NCBI RefSeq assembly: GCF_024495425.1
Contig: NZ_JANHJR010000001.1
Span: 1-64,000 of the forward strand
Length of the DNA: 64,000 nt
Origin: Haloarchaeobius litoreus
GTDB lineage: Archaea > Halobacteriota > Halobacteria > Halobacteriales > Natrialbaceae
Direction of reading: 5' to 3'
The notes under the pieces are model-generated. The model was not told the DNA's origin. It made no database searches and saw nothing but the letters and a program-made list of their open reading frames with translations. Below are positions 16,870-24,746 of the stretch, piece after piece (position 1 is the first letter of the stretch; every line of letters starts with the position of its first letter). The position numbers and the translations under genes were made by a program.

Positions 16870-17384
16870 GCCGGACGACCGTCGAGCGGGACGACCGAAC
16901 CGGCCGACCCCTGACCGGTGGGACACCCGCGGTGCTGGTCGCACTCGTCGCCGCGCTCGCCGCGACGTTCGTCGCGAGCGTGACGGTCCCCGGAACCGCC
17001 ATCGCTGTCGCCGGGACCGCCGGGCTCGGTGCCGGCACCGTCCACGAGGGCCGCCGGACGCGCCTCGCGGGGGCCGCGCTGCTGGTCGGGGCGGTCGCAT
17101 ACGGCGCGTACGGCGGGCTCCCGATTCCGGTCGTCCTCGGCGGCACCGTCGCCGCGCTGGTCGCCGCCGACGGCGCGGAGCGGGCGGTCGCCCTCGACGC
17201 GCAGGTCCCCGACGCTCCGACGGGACGACTCGTCCTCCGGCGGACCGGCACCACGCTCCTCGTCGGGACCGTCGCGGCGGGTCTCGGCTACGGGGCGTAC
17301 CGGGTCGGGTCCGGCGAGGCACCGGCGGCCGCGGCCGCGCTGCTGCTCGTCGGTGCACTGCTGTCGGCGGCCGCGCTCAGGTAG
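16866..17384 (+). CDS. Membrane protein, last gene of the DUF58 cluster
   Basis: A 172-residue, Ala/Gly/Val-rich protein with four or more hydrophobic segments (about 22-45, 50-65, 76-98 and two near the C-terminus). The ATG at 16866 overlaps the DUF58 stop (ATGA). I suspect it belongs to the haloarchaeal family listed as DUF7519, without certainty. No catalytic residues stand out. It is convergent with uppS, whose stop is only 2 bases away. Confidence 0.75.
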   Translation: MSRTTVERDDRTGRPLTGGTPAVLVALVAALAATFVASVTVPGTAIAVAGTAGLGAGTVHEGRRTRLAGAALLVGAVAYGAYGGLPIPVVLGGTVAALVAADGAERAVALDAQVPDAPTGRLVLRRTGTTLLVGTVAAGLGYGAYRVGSGEAPAAAAALLLVGALLSAAALR

Positions 17385-17385
17385 C

Positions 17386-18309
17386 TCAGTCCGCGGTCGT
17401 CGACTCCTCGGTGACGCGGGAGGCCTCGTCGTGCTCGCTGCCCGAGAGCGAGTCGCGGAACTTCCGGACGACGCTCGTTGCCTCGGCGAGCTCGGTCGTC
17501 CCGAACGCCTTCACCAGCGCGAGCGCCCGCCGGGCACGGGTGCGCCGCCAGGACTGCTCGCGGTTCTCGTAGGTCCGGATGGCCCGCAGGAAGTCGACCT
17601 TCGAGAACTCCGGCCAGTACGGCGCACAGAAGAACACGGCGGCCTCGTTGCCGTTGGCGTGCCACGGCAGGAAGTTCGAGGTGCGCTCGGCCCCGCCGGT
17701 CCGGATGATGAGGTCCACGTCCCGCACCGACTGGCCGTAGAGCCGGTCCTCGACGGTCTCGACGTCCACGTCCTCGGGGGCGAGGTCGCCCTCGTCGACG
17801 GCACGGGCGATCTGCTGTGCCGCGGTGAGCAGCTCGTTCCGGCCGCCGTACGCCAGCGCGATGTTGAGGACGAACTCGTCGTAGCCGCGGGTCTGCTCCT
17901 CGGCGTGCCGGACCGCGGACCGGACGCGCTCGGGGAGCATCTCGGCGTCGCCGATGACCCGGATGGCGACCTCGTGCTCGTGAATCTGCTCGTGGTCGGC
18001 GAAGTCACGCAGCTTCTCGGCCATCAGGTCGAACAGCGGGTCGAGCTCCTCCTGTGGGCGTTCGAAGTTCTCCGTCGAGAACGTGTACAGCGTCAGCTCC
18101 TCCACGCCGACGTCGCGGCACCACTTGAGTATCTCCTCGCTGGTCTTCGCACCCGCCTTGTGGCCGTCGGGGGCGTCGTCGCCGCGCTGTCTGGCGTATC
18201 GACGGTTGCCGTCCTGGATGACGGCGACGTGGGTCGGCGAGCCGGAGATCTCCCGCTTCAGCAGTTGCTCGTACGCCGACTGCCACCGCTGGCGGACCCA
18301 CGCTCGCAT
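17386..18309 (-). CDS. uppS: Polyprenyl diphosphate synthase, cis-prenyltransferase catalytic subunit
   Basis: The catalytic signatures of cis-prenyltransferases are present: HVAVIQDGNRRYARQRG near 27-43 with the essential Asp, GHKAG, the FSxEN motif as TFSTENFERP, and DLIIRTGGAERTSNF near 200. The enzyme condenses IPP onto an allylic diphosphate to make the dolichol-like carrier for N-glycosylation. The C-terminal part diverges: the usual RRFG is replaced by REQSWRR, followed by about 60 extra residues. I set the start at ATG 18309; the frame extends 42 codons further but is not conserved-looking. See the paralogue at 13500. Confidence 0.9.
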   Translation of the reverse strand: MRAWVRQRWQSAYEQLLKREISGSPTHVAVIQDGNRRYARQRGDDAPDGHKAGAKTSEEILKWCRDVGVEELTLYTFSTENFERPQEELDPLFDLMAEKLRDFADHEQIHEHEVAIRVIGDAEMLPERVRSAVRHAEEQTRGYDEFVLNIALAYGGRNELLTAAQQIARAVDEGDLAPEDVDVETVEDRLYGQSVRDVDLIIRTGGAERTSNFLPWHANGNEAAVFFCAPYWPEFSKVDFLRAIRTYENREQSWRRTRARRALALVKAFGTTELAEATSVVRKFRDSLSGSEHDEASRVTEESTTAD

Positions 18310-18395
18310 CACCGGTCCTTCGACGGAGCGGCTAATGGGTCTTGTGTTGTCTAACTGGTGGGTCTGCCACGTGCCGAGCGAGCACGCCACACACA

Positions 18396-18404
18396 TTTTT
18401 ATCC
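18396..18404 (+). promoter_or_regulatory. TATA element of the cold-shock gene
   Basis: TTTTTATCC lies about 29 bases before the ATG at 18429, consistent with a leaderless or nearly leaderless transcript. Confidence 0.55.
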
Positions 18405-18428
18405 GATGCCGTCGTGATTCCATGTGAA

Positions 18429-18623
18429 ATGGCAACAGGTACTGTCGATTTCTTCAAGGAATCGGGCGGCTACGGCTTCATCGCGACAGAGGACCACGAC
18501 GAGGACGTGTTCTTCCACATGGAGGACGTCGGCGGCGAGGATCTCGAGGAGGGTCAGGAGGTCGAGTTCGACATCGCCGACACCGACGACGGGCCGCGGG
18601 CGCAGAACCTCACGCGACTGTAG
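18429..18623 (+). CDS. CspA-type cold-shock domain protein
   Basis: A single 64-residue cold-shock domain. RNP1 is GGYGFIA at 13-19 and RNP2 is DVFFHME near 26-32, and the typical start GTVDFFKESGG is present. These beta-barrel proteins bind single-stranded RNA and DNA and act as RNA chaperones. An imperfect terminator-like stem CACCAC / GTGGTG follows the stop at 18630-18650. The remaining bases to 18757 hold only the promoter of the next gene. Confidence 0.93.
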   Translation: MATGTVDFFKESGGYGFIATEDHDEDVFFHMEDVGGEDLEEGQEVEFDIADTDDGPRAQNLTRL

Positions 18624-18757
18624 GTCGTAGCCACCACAGGCGAGTGGTGTCCGGGCGGGCGGCGTGCCGTCTTTCCCGTGTCACGACCATTTTCCGCACG
18701 GCCAGCGGCGCGGCCGGACCGTGAGCGATTTGAGTGGGCGGAACGACCGGTCGACCA

Positions 18758-19162
18758 ATGAGCGAGACCATCGACGACGACCTCGTGAAACGGACGAAGG
18801 CGCTGCTCGAACCCGGCGACATCGAACTCAACGGTGTCATCGTCCACACCGACTACTCGGGGCAGGAGGACCTCGAGATGATGCAGGCGACGCTCGACGC
18901 GGGCGACGTCATCGCCGAACACGCGGGCCACGACCCGAAAGACGTGTACGTCCACTCCGGCAACGACGACCCCGACTTCTCCTCGAACCAGCATCAGGGC
19001 CTCACCATCGACGGCGAGGAGTTCGTCTGGGAGTGCCAGCAGCTGCTCCGTGACGGGAGCTTCGACGTGGTCATCTACTACGAGGCGTCGGCCGACCACG
19101 AGGCCATCCTCGACGGTATCGAGGCGCTCGGCTACGACGTGACCGGCGTCCGGGGCGACTGA
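18758..19162 (+). CDS. Conserved haloarchaeal protein (probably DUF5778 family)
   Basis: A 134-residue acidic protein starting MSETIDDDLVKRTKALLEPGDIELNG. Notable conserved-looking stretches are HTDYSGQEDLEMMQATLDAGDVIAEHAG near 27-54, YVHSGNDDPDFSSNQHQGL near 60-78, and YYEASADHEAILDGIEALGYDVTGV at the end. It reads as a compact alpha/beta protein without metal motif or membrane segment. The family name is from memory. The ATG at 18758 has a TATA-like gcgatttgag about 29 bases upstream. Confidence 0.78.
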   Translation: MSETIDDDLVKRTKALLEPGDIELNGVIVHTDYSGQEDLEMMQATLDAGDVIAEHAGHDPKDVYVHSGNDDPDFSSNQHQGLTIDGEEFVWECQQLLRDGSFDVVIYYEASADHEAILDGIEALGYDVTGVRGD

Positions 19163-19175
19163 GCCGCGAGCGACA

Positions 19176-19766
19176 CTACAGCTCCTTTCCGAGTATCGTG
19201 TTCGCGGTGCCGCCGAGCCGGTTCGCCAGACCGTCTCGAAGCGACGGATGGTACTCGTCGAAGTCGTAGTACAGGAACCGGGTGCCGTCCGCGCTGCGCT
19301 CGTCGACGAGGTCGCCGTGGCTCGCGTAGTCGGCCGGCAGGTCGGTCTCGGGGACCTGCACGAGGATACAGGACGGCTCGTAGCCGCAGGCCCGGTAGAA
19401 CCCCACGACGTTGTCGGCGGCGGCGACGCTGACGGCGTCGCCGTACTCCCGTGCGCCCGCTTCGAACGCCTCCAGCAGCGCACGGCCGAGCCCGTTGCCC
19501 TCGTGTCCGTTCCTGACGCCGATGGCGGCGAGGACGACGGTGTCGTCGTCGACCGCCGGCCCGTCGGCGTAGCCAGACGCCGCACCGAGCAGCTCTCCGC
19601 CGGACCCGTAGCTGTCGCCGGTCGCCTCGACGAGCACGAACAGCTCCGGATACTGGTCGAACCGCTCGCTGAACGTCTCGGGCGATACGTCGTGGCCGAC
19701 GAACTCGCGCTCGAACGCCCGCATGGCGTCGAGGTCGGCGGCCGTCGCGGTTCGCGTGGTCGGCAT
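19176..19766 (-). CDS. GNAT-family N-acetyltransferase
   Basis: A 196-residue GNAT protein. The acetyl-CoA site is VLAAIGVRNGHEGNGLGRALLEAFEAGAREYG near 80-111, with the R/N-x-x-G-x-G-L-G loop. Residues 115-130 (VSVAAADNVVGFYRACGYEP) close the fold. About 60 extra C-terminal residues (YYDFDEYHPSLRDGLANRLGG) extend beyond the domain. The start is ATG 19766, although the frame runs far upstream across other genes. It is divergent from the siroheme decarboxylase gene; the substrate is unknown. Confidence 0.85.
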   Translation of the reverse strand: MPTTRTATAADLDAMRAFEREFVGHDVSPETFSERFDQYPELFVLVEATGDSYGSGGELLGAASGYADGPAVDDDTVVLAAIGVRNGHEGNGLGRALLEAFEAGAREYGDAVSVAAADNVVGFYRACGYEPSCILVQVPETDLPADYASHGDLVDERSADGTRFLYYDFDEYHPSLRDGLANRLGGTANTILGKEL

Positions 19767-19892
19767 CGCTTCTCGGTTCGACCGTCGGTGGACAAGTGCG
19801 TTCCGGTGGTGTGTGGGTCGGGGCTGGAGAGTCGCCGCTCGCCGAGCGCGAGAGAGCGCGCCGTTTTTACCCGCGCGAACCCCAGCGGGGGT

Positions 19893-20993
19893 ATGGGACG
19901 GGCCGTGGAGTACGAGCTGGACAGAACCGACCGCGCCGTCGTCAACGCCTTCCAGGGGGGGTTCCCGGTCGTCCGCCGACCGTTCGACCCGGCGGCGGCC
20001 GCGCTCCGGGACCGGGGCGTCCAGGTGAGCGCCGACGAGCTGGTCGAGCGCATCCGGACGCTCGACGACGAGGGGGTCCTGAGCCGGTTCGGGCCGCTCG
20101 TCAACGCACAGGAGATCGGCGGTACCGCGACGCTCGTCGCGATGCACGCCCCCGAGGACCGGTTCGACGAGGTCGCCGAGCAGGTCAACGCACACCGCGA
20201 GGTCGCACACAACTACGAGCGCGAGCACCCGCACCTCAACATGTGGTTCGTGCTCTCGGTCGCCGACGGCGAGGACGAGACCGCCGCGGAGCGCGTCGAC
20301 TCCGTGCTGGCCGAGATCGAGGCCGAGACGGGCCAGGAGACGTACAACCTGCCCAAGCAGCGGGAGTTCCGCGTCGAGGCGAAGTTCTATCTCGACGGGC
20401 CGATCGCCGACGGCGACCTCGACCTCACCGGGCTCGGGCCGAGCGTCGAGCCGTCCGGTCGCAAGACGCTGACGCCCCGGGAGCGCGACCTCGTCCTCGA
20501 GATTCAGGACGGCTTCCCGGTGACGATGACGCCGTATCGCGACGTGGCGGAGACGCTCGGCGAGGACGTGGACTGGGTCGTCGAGACCGTCCGGCGGTTC
20601 GAGCGCGAGGGGAAGATACGCCGCATCGGCGTCATCCCGAACCACTACGCGCTCGGCTACACGGAGAACGGGATGACCGTCTGGAACGTGCCCGACGACG
20701 TGGTCGACGAGGTCGGCCCCGTCGTCGCCGGCCTCGACTTCGTCACGCACTGCTACGAGCGGCCGCGCCACGACGGCGTCTGGCCGTACAACTTCTTCGC
20801 GATGACCCACGGCCGCTCCGAGGCGGAGAGCCAGGAGCGCATCGAGCAGGTGCGCGAGACGATGGCGGAGTACTGGGATGTGGGCGAGGAGGAGTGGGAC
20901 TCGCTGTTCTCGACGCGCATCCTGAAGAAGACGGGCATCCGGCTCGCCGAGCGCGCCGACGCGAACACGGACGTCGAAGTGGAGGCCCGGTGA
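19893..20993 (+). CDS. Fused siroheme decarboxylase (AhbA-AhbB, Lrp/AsnC fold)
   Basis: A 366-residue protein made of two Lrp/AsnC-like halves. The first (about 8-165) begins ELDRTDRAVVNAFQGGFPVVRRPF, and the second (about 190-350) begins LTPRERDLVLEIQDGFPVTMTPYRDVAE. Each has the GGFP/DGFP turn typical of AhbA/AhbB rather than of DNA-binding Lrp proteins. AhbA and AhbB together decarboxylate siroheme to 12,18-didecarboxysiroheme in the archaeal heme route, and here they are one chain. RPRHDGVWPYNFFAMTHG near 285-302 matches the active-site region. sirC and hemA follow directly, supporting the assignment. GTTTTTAC at 19863-19870 is the likely TATA element. Confidence 0.85.
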   Translation: MGRAVEYELDRTDRAVVNAFQGGFPVVRRPFDPAAAALRDRGVQVSADELVERIRTLDDEGVLSRFGPLVNAQEIGGTATLVAMHAPEDRFDEVAEQVNAHREVAHNYEREHPHLNMWFVLSVADGEDETAAERVDSVLAEIEAETGQETYNLPKQREFRVEAKFYLDGPIADGDLDLTGLGPSVEPSGRKTLTPRERDLVLEIQDGFPVTMTPYRDVAETLGEDVDWVVETVRRFEREGKIRRIGVIPNHYALGYTENGMTVWNVPDDVVDEVGPVVAGLDFVTHCYERPRHDGVWPYNFFAMTHGRSEAESQERIEQVRETMAEYWDVGEEEWDSLFSTRILKKTGIRLAERADANTDVEVEAR

Positions 20994-21111
20994 CGGCGGT
21001 CGCGGCACCGACATCAGTGGATTCTCACCGTGCGAGAGCCCCCGGTGAACTTTTGTCCGTCGCTTCCCTCGCTCCGGCAGAAGCGATGGCCACACCCCGG
21101 AGGGGACACCG

Positions 21112-21774
21112 ATGATCCCACTGCTCCACGACTTCACCGGTACGACAGTCCTCGTCGTCGGCGGCGGCCGCGTCGGTGCACGCAAGGCCCGACGCTTCAC
21201 CCGAGAGGCCCGCGTCGTCGTCGTCAGCCCCGGCTTCGTCGACGACGACGACCCTGGCGTCGACTTCGGCGGGGCCGAGAAGGTCCGTGCGTCGCTGGGC
21301 CCCGAAGACGTCGACGACTGGCTGGACCGGGTCGACCCCGCGCTGGTCGTCGCGGCGACCGACGACGGCGAGCTGAACGCGGCCATCGAGCGTGCCGCGA
21401 CGGACCGGAACGTGCTCGTGAACCGGACCGACACGCACGGCGGACGCGACCCCGGCAGCGTGGTCGTGCCCGCGACGGTGCGCGACGACCCCGTCGTCGT
21501 CTCCATCTCGACCGGTGGCGCGTCGCCGGCGCTGTCGAAGCACCTCCGCGAGACGCTCGAGGGGGACATCGAGGGTGCGGGCGCGATGGCCGAACTGACC
21601 GGGCTCGTCCGCGAGGAGCTACAGGCTCGTGACATCCCCCCCGAGACACGGCGCACCGTGGTACGGGACGTGGTTCGGTCGCCCGACGTTTGGACAGCTT
21701 TACGTACAGGAAACCCCAACCTCCGCCAGATAGCGCGCGAGGTCGTCGCCGACCGCGCACTCGACGAACCATGA
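21112..21774 (+). CDS. sirC: Precorrin-2 dehydrogenase (siroheme synthase N-terminal domain)
   Basis: A 220-residue protein with the NAD-binding motif VLVVGGGRVGARKARRF at 13-29 and the family motif VVSISTGGASPALSKHLRETLE near 128-147. It oxidises precorrin-2 to sirohydrochlorin; CysG-type relatives also chelate iron. Its product feeds siroheme, heme (through the upstream AhbAB fusion) and cobalamin. The ATG of hemA overlaps its stop (ATGA), so the two are co-translated. The 118 bases separating it from ahbAB contain no gene that I can see. Confidence 0.9.
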   Translation: MIPLLHDFTGTTVLVVGGGRVGARKARRFTREARVVVVSPGFVDDDDPGVDFGGAEKVRASLGPEDVDDWLDRVDPALVVAATDDGELNAAIERAATDRNVLVNRTDTHGGRDPGSVVVPATVRDDPVVVSISTGGASPALSKHLRETLEGDIEGAGAMAELTGLVREELQARDIPPETRRTVVRDVVRSPDVWTALRTGNPNLRQIAREVVADRALDEP

Positions 21775-23093
21775 TAGGTGCCTCTGGCGTCATCTCAGGC
21801 GTTCGCGTCTCTCACTCGGTCGCCAGTGTCGACGACATCGCGGCGGCCAGCGGGGCCACCCAGCGCGAGGTCGTCGCCGACCTGACCGCACGGGACGGCG
21901 TCCACGAGGCGTTCTGCATTCACACCTGCAATCGCGCCGAAGCGTACGTCGTCACCGACGACCCGGCGACCGGCCGGGCGGCGCTGGAACCCTACACCGA
22001 GAACGTCGAGAACGACGACGTGGTCGTGCGGATGGACCACGAGGAGAGCCTGCGCCACCTGCTCCGCGTCGCGGCCGGCCTGGAGTCCATCGTCCTCGGC
22101 GAGGACCAGATCCTCGGCCAGATCCGCTCGGCCTACGAGGACGCCCGCGGCGTCGACGGCCTCGGTGCGATGCTCGACGACGCCGTGCTGAAGGCCATCC
22201 ACGTCGGCGAGCGTGTCCGAGACGAGACCGACATCAACGAGGGCGTCGTCTCGCTGGGCTCCGCCGCCGCGAACCTGGTCGCCGCTGAGCGCGACCTCCC
22301 CGACTCGACGGCGCTCGTCGTCGGCGCAGGCGAGATGGCGACGCTCGCGGCGCGGGCGCTCGCCGACCGCGGCGTCGCCGAACTCGTCGTCGCGAACCGC
22401 ACGCTCCCCCACGCCGAGCATCTCGTTGGCGAGGTCGAGGTCGACGCGGAGGCGGTCACGCTGGCCGCCCTCGACAGCGCGACGCGCGACGCCGACGTGG
22501 TCGTCACCGCGACCGGCAGCGACGAGCCAGTCATCGCGCGGGCGGACCTCGACGACGGCCGCGAGCGGACCGTCTTCGACCTCGCACAGCCGCGCGACGT
22601 CGAAACCGCCGCCCGCGAGCTGGACGCCGTCGACGTCTACGACCTCGACGACCTCGAGGACGTCACCGACGAGACACGGGCGAAGCGCCGCGAGGCCGCC
22701 GGCGAGGTCGAGGCGATGGTCGAGACGGAGTTCGACCTCCTGCTCGACCAGTACAAGCGAAAGCGCGCCGACGAGGTCATCGCGGCGATGTACGAGTCTG
22801 CAGAGCGCGTGAAGGCCCGCGAGGTCGAGACGGCCCTCGCGAAGCTCGACCTCGACGACGAGGAGCAGGAGGTCGTCGAGTCGATGGCCGACGCGCTCGT
22901 CGGCCAGCTGCTCGCGCCGCCGACGAAGAGCTTGCGCGACGCCGCCGCCGAGGACGACTGGGCGACCATCAACACGGCGCTCCAGCTGTTCGACCCCGAG
23001 TTCGGCGGCTCGCCGCCGGCGTTCGTCCGAGGGATGACGGCCGCCGACGAGGACGCCGACCTGCCGGCGAGCGTCGTCACCGACGACGACTGA
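21771..23093 (+). CDS. hemA: Glutamyl-tRNA reductase
   Basis: A 440-residue HemA. The catalytic Cys53 lies in IHTCNRAEAYV; the substrate-binding segment has GLESIVLGEDQILGQIRSAYEDA near 103-125; the NADPH domain has ALVVGAGEMATLAARALADRG near 180-200. The C-terminal dimerisation helix region is complete. The enzyme reduces Glu-tRNA to glutamate-1-semialdehyde, the first committed step of tetrapyrrole synthesis. The start ATG 21771 overlaps the sirC stop. The frame stays open further upstream inside sirC, but the conserved start MIGASGVISGVRVSH fits the family. Confidence 0.95.
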   Translation: MIGASGVISGVRVSHSVASVDDIAAASGATQREVVADLTARDGVHEAFCIHTCNRAEAYVVTDDPATGRAALEPYTENVENDDVVVRMDHEESLRHLLRVAAGLESIVLGEDQILGQIRSAYEDARGVDGLGAMLDDAVLKAIHVGERVRDETDINEGVVSLGSAAANLVAAERDLPDSTALVVGAGEMATLAARALADRGVAELVVANRTLPHAEHLVGEVEVDAEAVTLAALDSATRDADVVVTATGSDEPVIARADLDDGRERTVFDLAQPRDVETAARELDAVDVYDLDDLEDVTDETRAKRREAAGEVEAMVETEFDLLLDQYKRKRADEVIAAMYESAERVKAREVETALAKLDLDDEEQEVVESMADALVGQLLAPPTKSLRDAAAEDDWATINTALQLFDPEFGGSPPAFVRGMTAADEDADLPASVVTDDD

Positions 23094-23107
23094 GTTTCTG
23101 GCGGTTC

Positions 23108-23926
23108 TCAGCGGAGGTACCCGTCCACGTAGCGCGTCGTCGCGCGGAGCGTCGCGTCGCTCAGCTGCCAGGTGTGCGTCCAGTGCCGGGGGTCGTGCTC
23201 GCGCCCGTCGTGGGTCGAGAACGACGCGTGGTCGTAACAGCCCGAGCCGTGCCACCGCGTCTCTCCGCCGACCAGCGTGGTGTCGGCATAGGAGGTTGCG
23301 AGCGGCGTCACGACCACCGTCTCCAGGTCCCGCCGTGCGACGACGCCGAGGTCGTGTTCGCACCGGCTGCCGTTGACCGCGGCGGCGACCTCGGGACGGA
23401 GGACGGTGTGGAGCCACTCGTGGACGGCCATGTTCTCGGAGACGGCGCGGTCGTCCCAGAACTCGGTCGCGCCGAGGTTCGCGAACGCGACGGCACCGCC
23501 GCTTGCGACGTCCCGGTTCGCGCCGCCGTAGCCGAGCGCCTGGTCGAACGGGAGTCGCGGGAGGTAGAGGTGACAGGTGCCGTCGTCGTACGCGTCGCGG
23601 TCGCGGAGCCAGCGCTCGACGCTGTCGAACAGGGCTGGCTGGTCGGTCGACGAGACGGCTGCTGGTGGAATCGGTTCGCCCTCGGTGACGTTCCTCTCGA
23701 CCGTCACGTCGAGGGTTCGTTCGGCGCGGGAGGCGACCTGTTCGACGCCGGTCCGGACGGCGTCGCGGACGGACCGTGTGGTCCCGTTCCAGCCGAACCG
23801 TGCGTCGGGGTGGACGGCGACGGCGAGTCGCGGTGCCGGCTGTCGCGTCGGCCGACCCGACGCGAACCCGCCGAGGGCGGCGGTGCCGACGGCCGCGAGC
23901 AGCCGTCGTCTGGAGGGCGGATGCAC
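23108..23926 (-). CDS. Tat-exported protein with HExxH zinc-protease motif
   Basis: A 272-residue protein beginning MHPPSRRRLLAAVGTAALGGFASG, a twin-arginine signal peptide. The mature part carries HEWLH at 169-173, the HExxH zinc site, in the context NMAVHEWLHTVLRPEV. Cys residues at about 118, 188 and 230, and WHGSGCYDHASF near the C-terminus, may complete a site or disulfide. No standard peptidase family is obvious to me. The order signal, strands, HExxH helix, further His-rich tail fits a secreted minimal metallopeptidase. No substrate can be inferred. Confidence 0.75.
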   Translation of the reverse strand: MHPPSRRRLLAAVGTAALGGFASGRPTRQPAPRLAVAVHPDARFGWNGTTRSVRDAVRTGVEQVASRAERTLDVTVERNVTEGEPIPPAAVSSTDQPALFDSVERWLRDRDAYDDGTCHLYLPRLPFDQALGYGGANRDVASGGAVAFANLGATEFWDDRAVSENMAVHEWLHTVLRPEVAAAVNGSRCEHDLGVVARRDLETVVVTPLATSYADTTLVGGETRWHGSGCYDHASFSTHDGREHDPRHWTHTWQLSDATLRATTRYVDGYLR

Positions 23927-24067
23927 GTCCGAAGCGTCGGCGGTTCGGGCTGTAATCTTTGGGGCGGCATCGACTGGCGACCAGGAGGGTACCAGCTGGC
24001 GACCGGACCGCTACGTCGTGGTTCCGTTCCCCCAACGATTATCCCGACCCCCGCCCATGGCTCGGGT

Positions 24068-24343
24068 ATGGCAGACGTGCTGTCCGACGAGGAGGTCGAC
24101 GAGCAGCTCCCCGAGGGCTGGGAACGGGACGGCGACGAGATCGTCCGGGTCTTCGAGTTCGACGACTACATGAAAGGCGTCAACTTCGCGCAGCTGACGG
24201 GCGAGATCGCCGAGGCACAGTTCCACCATCCGGAGCTGATAATCCGGTACGAGGAGGTCGAGGTCCGCTTCACCAGCCACGAGGCGGGTGGTATCACCGA
24301 ACAGGACATCGAGATGGCCGATATCCTCAACGCGGAAGTGTAG
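24068..24343 (+). CDS. Pterin-4a-carbinolamine dehydratase
   Basis: A 91-residue protein of the PCD/DCoH family. The conserved block is FAQLTGEIAEAQFHHPELIIRYEEVEVRFTSHEAGGIT (about 39-76), with the His-His-Pro active site and the later His. The enzyme dehydrates 4a-hydroxytetrahydrobiopterin; in archaea its physiological role is often unclear because aromatic hydroxylases are rare, and it may serve molybdopterin or folate analogues. A TATA-like GATTATCC lies about 28 bases upstream of ATG 24068. The LWR-salt gene starts 2 bases after its stop. Confidence 0.9.
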   Translation: MADVLSDEEVDEQLPEGWERDGDEIVRVFEFDDYMKGVNFAQLTGEIAEAQFHHPELIIRYEEVEVRFTSHEAGGITEQDIEMADILNAEV

Positions 24344-24345
24344 CG

Positions 24346-24723
24346 GTGCAGGCGGCGTACGTCGTCCGGGTGCGCTTCCGGCTCGCCCCGACCGAGGGGT
24401 GGGTGTCGGTCGACCCGGCGACGTTCGAGACGACCGTTCGCTGGACGGCACCCGAGCCCGGCAGCGACGGCTGGCTGTTCTTCCGCGACCACTGCTGGCA
24501 CGGCGAGTTCAACGAGCCTGCACACGCCCGGGAGCTGCTCGCGGACGCACTCGGCGTGCCGGTCGAGGACGCCTCGTTCAGCGAGCTGCGGACCGACGAG
24601 GCGTACCTCGACGCGCTGAAGTCCGAGGTCGGTGCCGACCTGACGCGCTTCAACGCCGACTCGACGAGCGAGGCGCTCTCGAAGTACCTCGGGAGCTCCA
24701 TCCACGTCGTCGACGAGCGCTGA
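24346..24723 (+). CDS. LWR-salt family protein (haloarchaeal, unknown role)
   Basis: A 125-residue protein starting at GTG, 2 bases after the pterin dehydratase stop, so they form an operon. The central segment GWLFFRDHCWHGEFNEPAHARELLADALGV (about 42-71) resembles the family I know as LWR-salt protein. Here the eponymous Leu-Trp-Arg reads Cys-Trp-His, so this would be a variant. The rest is acidic alpha/beta with SFSELRTDEAYLDALKSEV. No biochemical function is known to me. Confidence 0.72.
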   Translation: MQAAYVVRVRFRLAPTEGWVSVDPATFETTVRWTAPEPGSDGWLFFRDHCWHGEFNEPAHARELLADALGVPVEDASFSELRTDEAYLDALKSEVGADLTRFNADSTSEALSKYLGSSIHVVDER

Positions 24724-24746
24724 ACGGTGCGTCGCCGGGCGGGGGT

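Noticed and set aside
23967-24004. Direct repeat CTGGCGACC before the pterin dehydratase gene
   Set aside because: Nine-base repeat in GC-rich DNA, one copy far from the TATA; likely chance.
21795-24035. A 746-codon minus-strand open frame across hemA
   Set aside because: Antisense to hemA and merging into the real HExxH gene region in another frame; composition is of non-coding type.
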